27,912 bases of DNA from Bacteroidales bacterium UBA3684. GTDB lineage: Bacteria > Bacteroidota > Bacteroidia > Bacteroidales > P3. The position numbers were made by a program, and so were the translations under genes. Shown here one piece after another: positions 24,951 to 27,912 of the stretch (positions are counted from its first letter, which is position 1; every line of letters begins with the position of its first letter). The notes under the pieces are model-generated. The model was not told where the DNA came from, made no database searches, and saw only the letters and a list, made by a program, of their open reading frames with translations. The stretch spans positions 1 through 27,912 of the forward strand of contig DFIZ01000028.1 of assembly GCA_002372855.1 (NCBI GenBank), given 5' to 3'.

Positions 24951-27779
24951 ATGAGACGCATCATCCCTCTGCTGCTTATGGCAGCACTCTTCGCCGCCTG
25001 CGGCAGCAAAGTCGAAATCACCAACCTCACCGTCGAGATGCAAGACGGCTCCATGCCCCTGGCCACCGCCACGCCACGCTTCAGTTGGAACTACGAGGCA
25101 AAGGTGGACAACGTCATGCAGACCAGCTACCGCATCATCGTGGCCAGCAGCGAGGAGAAGGCCCGCCGCGGCGAGGGCGACCTGTGGGACTCGCAGACCG
25201 TCGACACCTCGCAGATGCTCTACATCCCCTACGCCGGCAAGCCCCTCAAGAGCCGCGACCGCTGCTGGTGGAGGGTCTACACCACCGTCACCTATGGAGC
25301 GCCGGCGTCCCGCCGGCATGAGGAGACATTGGAGAGTCCCATCCAATACTTCGAGCTCAGCCTCCTCGACCGCAGCGACTGGCACGCCCGCTGGATTGGC
25401 CGCGACTACGAGGACGATAAGATAGAGGACCATACCGAAGTCCCCGCCCGCTACCTGCGCCACGAGTTCCAGTTGCGGCAAGGTATCGACCACGCCCGCC
25501 TCTACATCAGCGGCCTCGGCCAGTACCAGGCCTTCTTCAACGGCCAGGAAGTGGCCCCCGACGAGCTTCTGAAGCCCGCCCTGAGCGACTACACCCGCCG
25601 CGTATACTTCAACGCCTACGACGTGACCGACCTGCTGTGGAAAGGTGACAACGCCGTCGGCGTCATCCTCGCCCCCGGCCGCTTCACTACCCCTCGCCAC
25701 GACACCAACTACTTGGAATGGTGCGGCATCAACCACGCCGCCCACTACGGCCGTCCGCAACTGCTGATGCAGCTGGAGGTCTTTTATAAGGACGGCACCG
25801 CCGACACCATCGTTTCCGGCGAAGGCTGGCGAATCACCAACCGGGGACCCATCCGCAAGGCCAACGAGTTCGACGGCGAGACCTACGACGCCCGCCTCGA
25901 CCTGGGAGACTGGACTTCGCCCCGTTACGACGACAGCCGTTGGCAAGACGCCGTCGTCGACTACGACCGCCACAACATGAACCTCGAGGACCGCTTCAAC
26001 CCCCGCTGGAAACGCCGCGACGACCGCTACGACGCCTCCATGCCCTTCCCCGACAGCGCCGAGATTGCCGCCCAGCGCTTGGAATACGAACTGACGCCGC
26101 AACCCAACCCCAACATCCGCGTCATGGAACGCCTCAAACCCAAGGCCGTCTTCCGCAAGGGCGACAAATGGATTCTCGACATGGGGCAGAATATGGTAGG
26201 GACACTTGAATTGAAAATTGAAAATTTAAAATTGAAAAACGGGGACACCATAACCCTCCGTTATGCAGAACTACTCACCGCCGACAGCGTCCTCTACACC
26301 GACAACCTGCGCTCCGCCGAATGCACCGACCGCTACATCGCGGCAGCCAATTCTCAATTTTCAATTTTCAATTTTCAATTTGTCTACCACGGCTTCCGCC
26401 ACGTCGAAATCAGCGGCCTGCCCGAAGGCAGCAAGCCCGTCCTTAGCGACTTCACCGGACTCGTCCTCTACGACCAGATGGCCTCCACCTCCACCTTCGA
26501 AACCGACAACGACATCATCAACGCCGTGCACCGCAACGCCTTCTGGGGCATACGCGGCAACTACCGTTCCATGCCCACCGACTGTCCCCAGCGCGACGAG
26601 CGCATGGGCTGGACCGGCGACCGCACCACCGGCTGCTACGGCGAGAGTTTCCTCTTCAACAACCACCGCCTCTACGCCAAGTGGCTGCAGGACCTCGAGG
26701 ACTGCCAGTGGCCCAACGGCCAGCTCAGCGACGTCGCCCCCGCCTACTGGCGCAACTACACCGACAACATGACCTGGCCCGGCGCCTTCATCACGGTGGC
26801 TAACATGCTCTACATCCGCTACGGCGACCTGGAGCCTGTCCGCACTCATTACGATGCAATGAAACGCTGGCTGCTACACATGAAGAAATATTACCTCAAG
26901 GACGGCATCCTCATCCGCGACACCTACGGCGACTGGTGTGTGCCGCCCGAAAGTCCCGAACTGATACACACCCGCGACACCAACCGTATGACCTGGCCCG
27001 CCAACCTCTCCACGCCGTACTACTATCTCTACTGCAAACTCATGAAAGGATTTGCGGCCAAGACTGGCAACTATGCAGATACGGCCTACTTCGAGAATGA
27101 GATGGACTTCGTCAGAAGTGCCTATAATGCCCGCTACCTCGATACCCTTCACGGCTGCTACAGCAACAACACCGTCACAGCCAACCTCCTGCCGCTGGCT
27201 TTCGGCATGGTACCTGAAGAACTGGAAGACAAAGTCTTCGCCAACATCATTGACAAGACCTTGGACGACTTCGGCGGTCACGTATCCACAGGCGTGGTGG
27301 GCATCCAGCAGTTGATGACCACCCTTACCGAACACGGTCGCGGCGATTTGGCGTTAAGGATTGCCACCGACACCACATACCCCAGTTGGGGATATATGGT
27401 CAAGCATGGAGCCACCACCATCTGGGAGCTTTGGAATGGCGACACTGGCGACCCGTCGATGAACAGCGGCAACCATGTGATGCTCCTCGGCGACCTCATC
27501 CCGTGGTACTATTCCTACCTCGGCGGCATCCGCGGCTTCAATGGTTACAGTCGTATCATCCTCAAACCCTATTTGTTGGAAGGGCTCCGGCGCGTCACTT
27601 GTTCCTATAACTCGGTGTCGGGTCGCATAGAGAGCAACTGGCGACGCAAGGGCGATGTCTTCGAGTGGGATATTCTTATTCCCCCAAACAGAACAGCCGA
27701 GGTGTGGCTCCCTACCGCCGACGGCTACGAACTACTGAAACTCGGCAGCGGCCGCCACCACCTTTCCTGTCGGCTCTAA
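24951..27779 (+). CDS. GH78 alpha-L-rhamnosidase, lipoprotein, full-length form
   Basis: A 942-aa lipoprotein; leader MRRIIPLLLMAALFAAC with the lipobox Cys at residue 17. Domain order fits GH78: an Ig-like domain (about 20-110, TPRFSWNY and CWWRVYT), a jelly-roll N-domain with KPALSDYTRRVYFNAYDVTD (about 200-230), a beta domain with ILDMGQNMVG, the (alpha/alpha)6 catalytic domain and a C-terminal beta domain. D544 opens DCPQRDERMGWTGD; E550 is the predicted acid and E826 in TTIWELWNGD the predicted base. Three insertions interrupt it: a GC-rich palindrome (25296-25317, protein GAPASRR) and two opposing AT-rich heptamer arms (26210-26237 and 26348-26382, protein LKIENLKLKN and NSQFSIFNFQF). 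The lipid anchor suggests outer-membrane attachment, in contrast to the soluble GH78 upstream. A strong inverted repeat follows the gene. Confidence 0.92.
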   Translation: MRRIIPLLLMAALFAACGSKVEITNLTVEMQDGSMPLATATPRFSWNYEAKVDNVMQTSYRIIVASSEEKARRGEGDLWDSQTVDTSQMLYIPYAGKPLKSRDRCWWRVYTTVTYGAPASRRHEETLESPIQYFELSLLDRSDWHARWIGRDYEDDKIEDHTEVPARYLRHEFQLRQGIDHARLYISGLGQYQAFFNGQEVAPDELLKPALSDYTRRVYFNAYDVTDLLWKGDNAVGVILAPGRFTTPRHDTNYLEWCGINHAAHYGRPQLLMQLEVFYKDGTADTIVSGEGWRITNRGPIRKANEFDGETYDARLDLGDWTSPRYDDSRWQDAVVDYDRHNMNLEDRFNPRWKRRDDRYDASMPFPDSAEIAAQRLEYELTPQPNPNIRVMERLKPKAVFRKGDKWILDMGQNMVGTLELKIENLKLKNGDTITLRYAELLTADSVLYTDNLRSAECTDRYIAAANSQFSIFNFQFVYHGFRHVEISGLPEGSKPVLSDFTGLVLYDQMASTSTFETDNDIINAVHRNAFWGIRGNYRSMPTDCPQRDERMGWTGDRTTGCYGESFLFNNHRLYAKWLQDLEDCQWPNGQLSDVAPAYWRNYTDNMTWPGAFITVANMLYIRYGDLEPVRTHYDAMKRWLLHMKKYYLKDGILIRDTYGDWCVPPESPELIHTRDTNRMTWPANLSTPYYYLYCKLMKGFAAKTGNYADTAYFENEMDFVRSAYNARYLDTLHGCYSNNTVTANLLPLAFGMVPEELEDKVFANIIDKTLDDFGGHVSTGVVGIQQLMTTLTEHGRGDLALRIATDTTYPSWGYMVKHGATTIWELWNGDTGDPSMNSGNHVMLLGDLIPWYYSYLGGIRGFNGYSRIILKPYLLEGLRRVTCSYNSVSGRIESNWRRKGDVFEWDILIPPNRTAEVWLPTADGYELLKLGSGRHHLSCRL
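25296..25317. repeat. GCCGGC palindromic element in the second GH78 (reverse orientation)
   Basis: Reverse complement reads GCCGGC, GGGAC, GCCGGC, GCTCC, third copy of the 22-bp element. Encodes GAPASRR in the Ig-like domain. Confidence 0.88.
26210..26382. repeat. Opposed ATTGAAA / CAATTTT heptamer arms flanking 110 bp of GH78 coding sequence
   Basis: Left arm 26210-26237 (four units), right arm 26348-26382 (five units), inverted. The 110 bp between them read as ordinary GH78 sequence (GDTITLRYAELL), not as a repeat centre. Confidence 0.92.
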
Positions 27780-27809
27780 ACCCCAGAAAAAACGTATCAA
27801 ATTCGGCCC

Positions 27810-27912
27810 TTCTCATATAGTTCCTATATACTTCTCATATACTTCTTATATCACCTATACAAGAAGTATATGAGAAGTATATGAGAACGATATAAGAACG
27901 ATATAAGAAATG
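27810..27912. repeat. 11-mer inverted repeat downstream of the second GH78, and right window-end copy
   Basis: Perfect 22-bp arms (27826-27847 and 27861-27882) around a 13-nt loop, built from AGAAGTATATG units in both orientations. It continues into AGAACGATATA units to the window end. It could terminate or protect the operon transcript, but no U-run follows. Confidence 0.88.

Noticed and set aside
26210..26382. Site-specific inversion (phase-variable) switch
   Set aside because: Arms are degenerate heptamers, not clean recombinase half-sites, no invertase is nearby, and inversion would interrupt the GH78 sequence. Kept only as a question for read data.
8726..27779. Canonical polysaccharide utilisation locus
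   Set aside because: No SusC/SusD pair, hybrid two-component sensor or ECF/anti-sigma pair is present in the window.
1..27912. Circular contig or plasmid closed by the terminal repeat
   Set aside because: The right-end suffix matches positions 7-58, not a prefix starting at 1; bases before it differ (ctatat against ctatac). No replication or mobilisation gene is present, so a repeat-caused assembly break is simpler.

Overview
The window (27.9 kb, GC-rich coding DNA) looks like a chromosomal stretch from a high-GC member of the Bacteroidales, probably assembled from a metagenome. The support is a Bacteroidetes-type promoter (TTTG, 20 nt, TAnnTTTG) in front of the largest gene, starts without obvious Shine-Dalgarno sites, lipoproteins with Bacteroidetes-like leaders, and paired GH97 and GH78 glycoside hydrolases. 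The species cannot be named from the sequence. Both ends of the window lie in the same 52-bp repeat, which suggests that an assembly break set the boundaries.

Layout. Positions 1-320 hold no gene: an 11-bp tandem repeat, then five palindromes (104-312) immediately after radA. A tightly packed minus-strand block (7338 down to 321) encodes, in transcription order, a lipoprotein/beta-barrel-like protein, a secreted alpha/beta hydrolase, a U32-family (TrhP-like) protein, a small two-TM protein resembling the STM3941 family, a polytopic membrane protein, a ThrE-type exporter and RadA. Gaps are 25 bp or less and several genes overlap. Divergent from it, the plus strand carries an EamA/DMT transporter, a 2624-residue cyclic beta-1,2-glucan synthase-like protein (GT84 + GH189-like + GH94), two GH97 enzymes with the two different family mechanisms (inverting, then retaining), an SstT-type Na+/serine-threonine symporter and two GH78 alpha-L-rhamnosidase-type enzymes. 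There is no SusC/SusD pair, sensor or sigma factor here, so this is not a canonical polysaccharide utilisation locus.

The striking feature is the repeat content. Most genes contain short, in-frame insertions built from degenerate tandem units of 7, 8 or 9 bp; related 11-bp units sit between genes. Many insertions have two arms in inverted orientation around a short centre, and centres in different repeat families share GCTACGCAG. Units that would create an in-frame stop are altered at exactly the critical base in three genes. At least ten repeat types occur, in RadA, ThrE, U32, the DMT transporter, NdvB, both GH97s and both GH78s. Together they look like a modular interspersed-repeat system that tolerates, or is filtered for, insertion into coding sequence. 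I regard this as the most unusual biology in the window.
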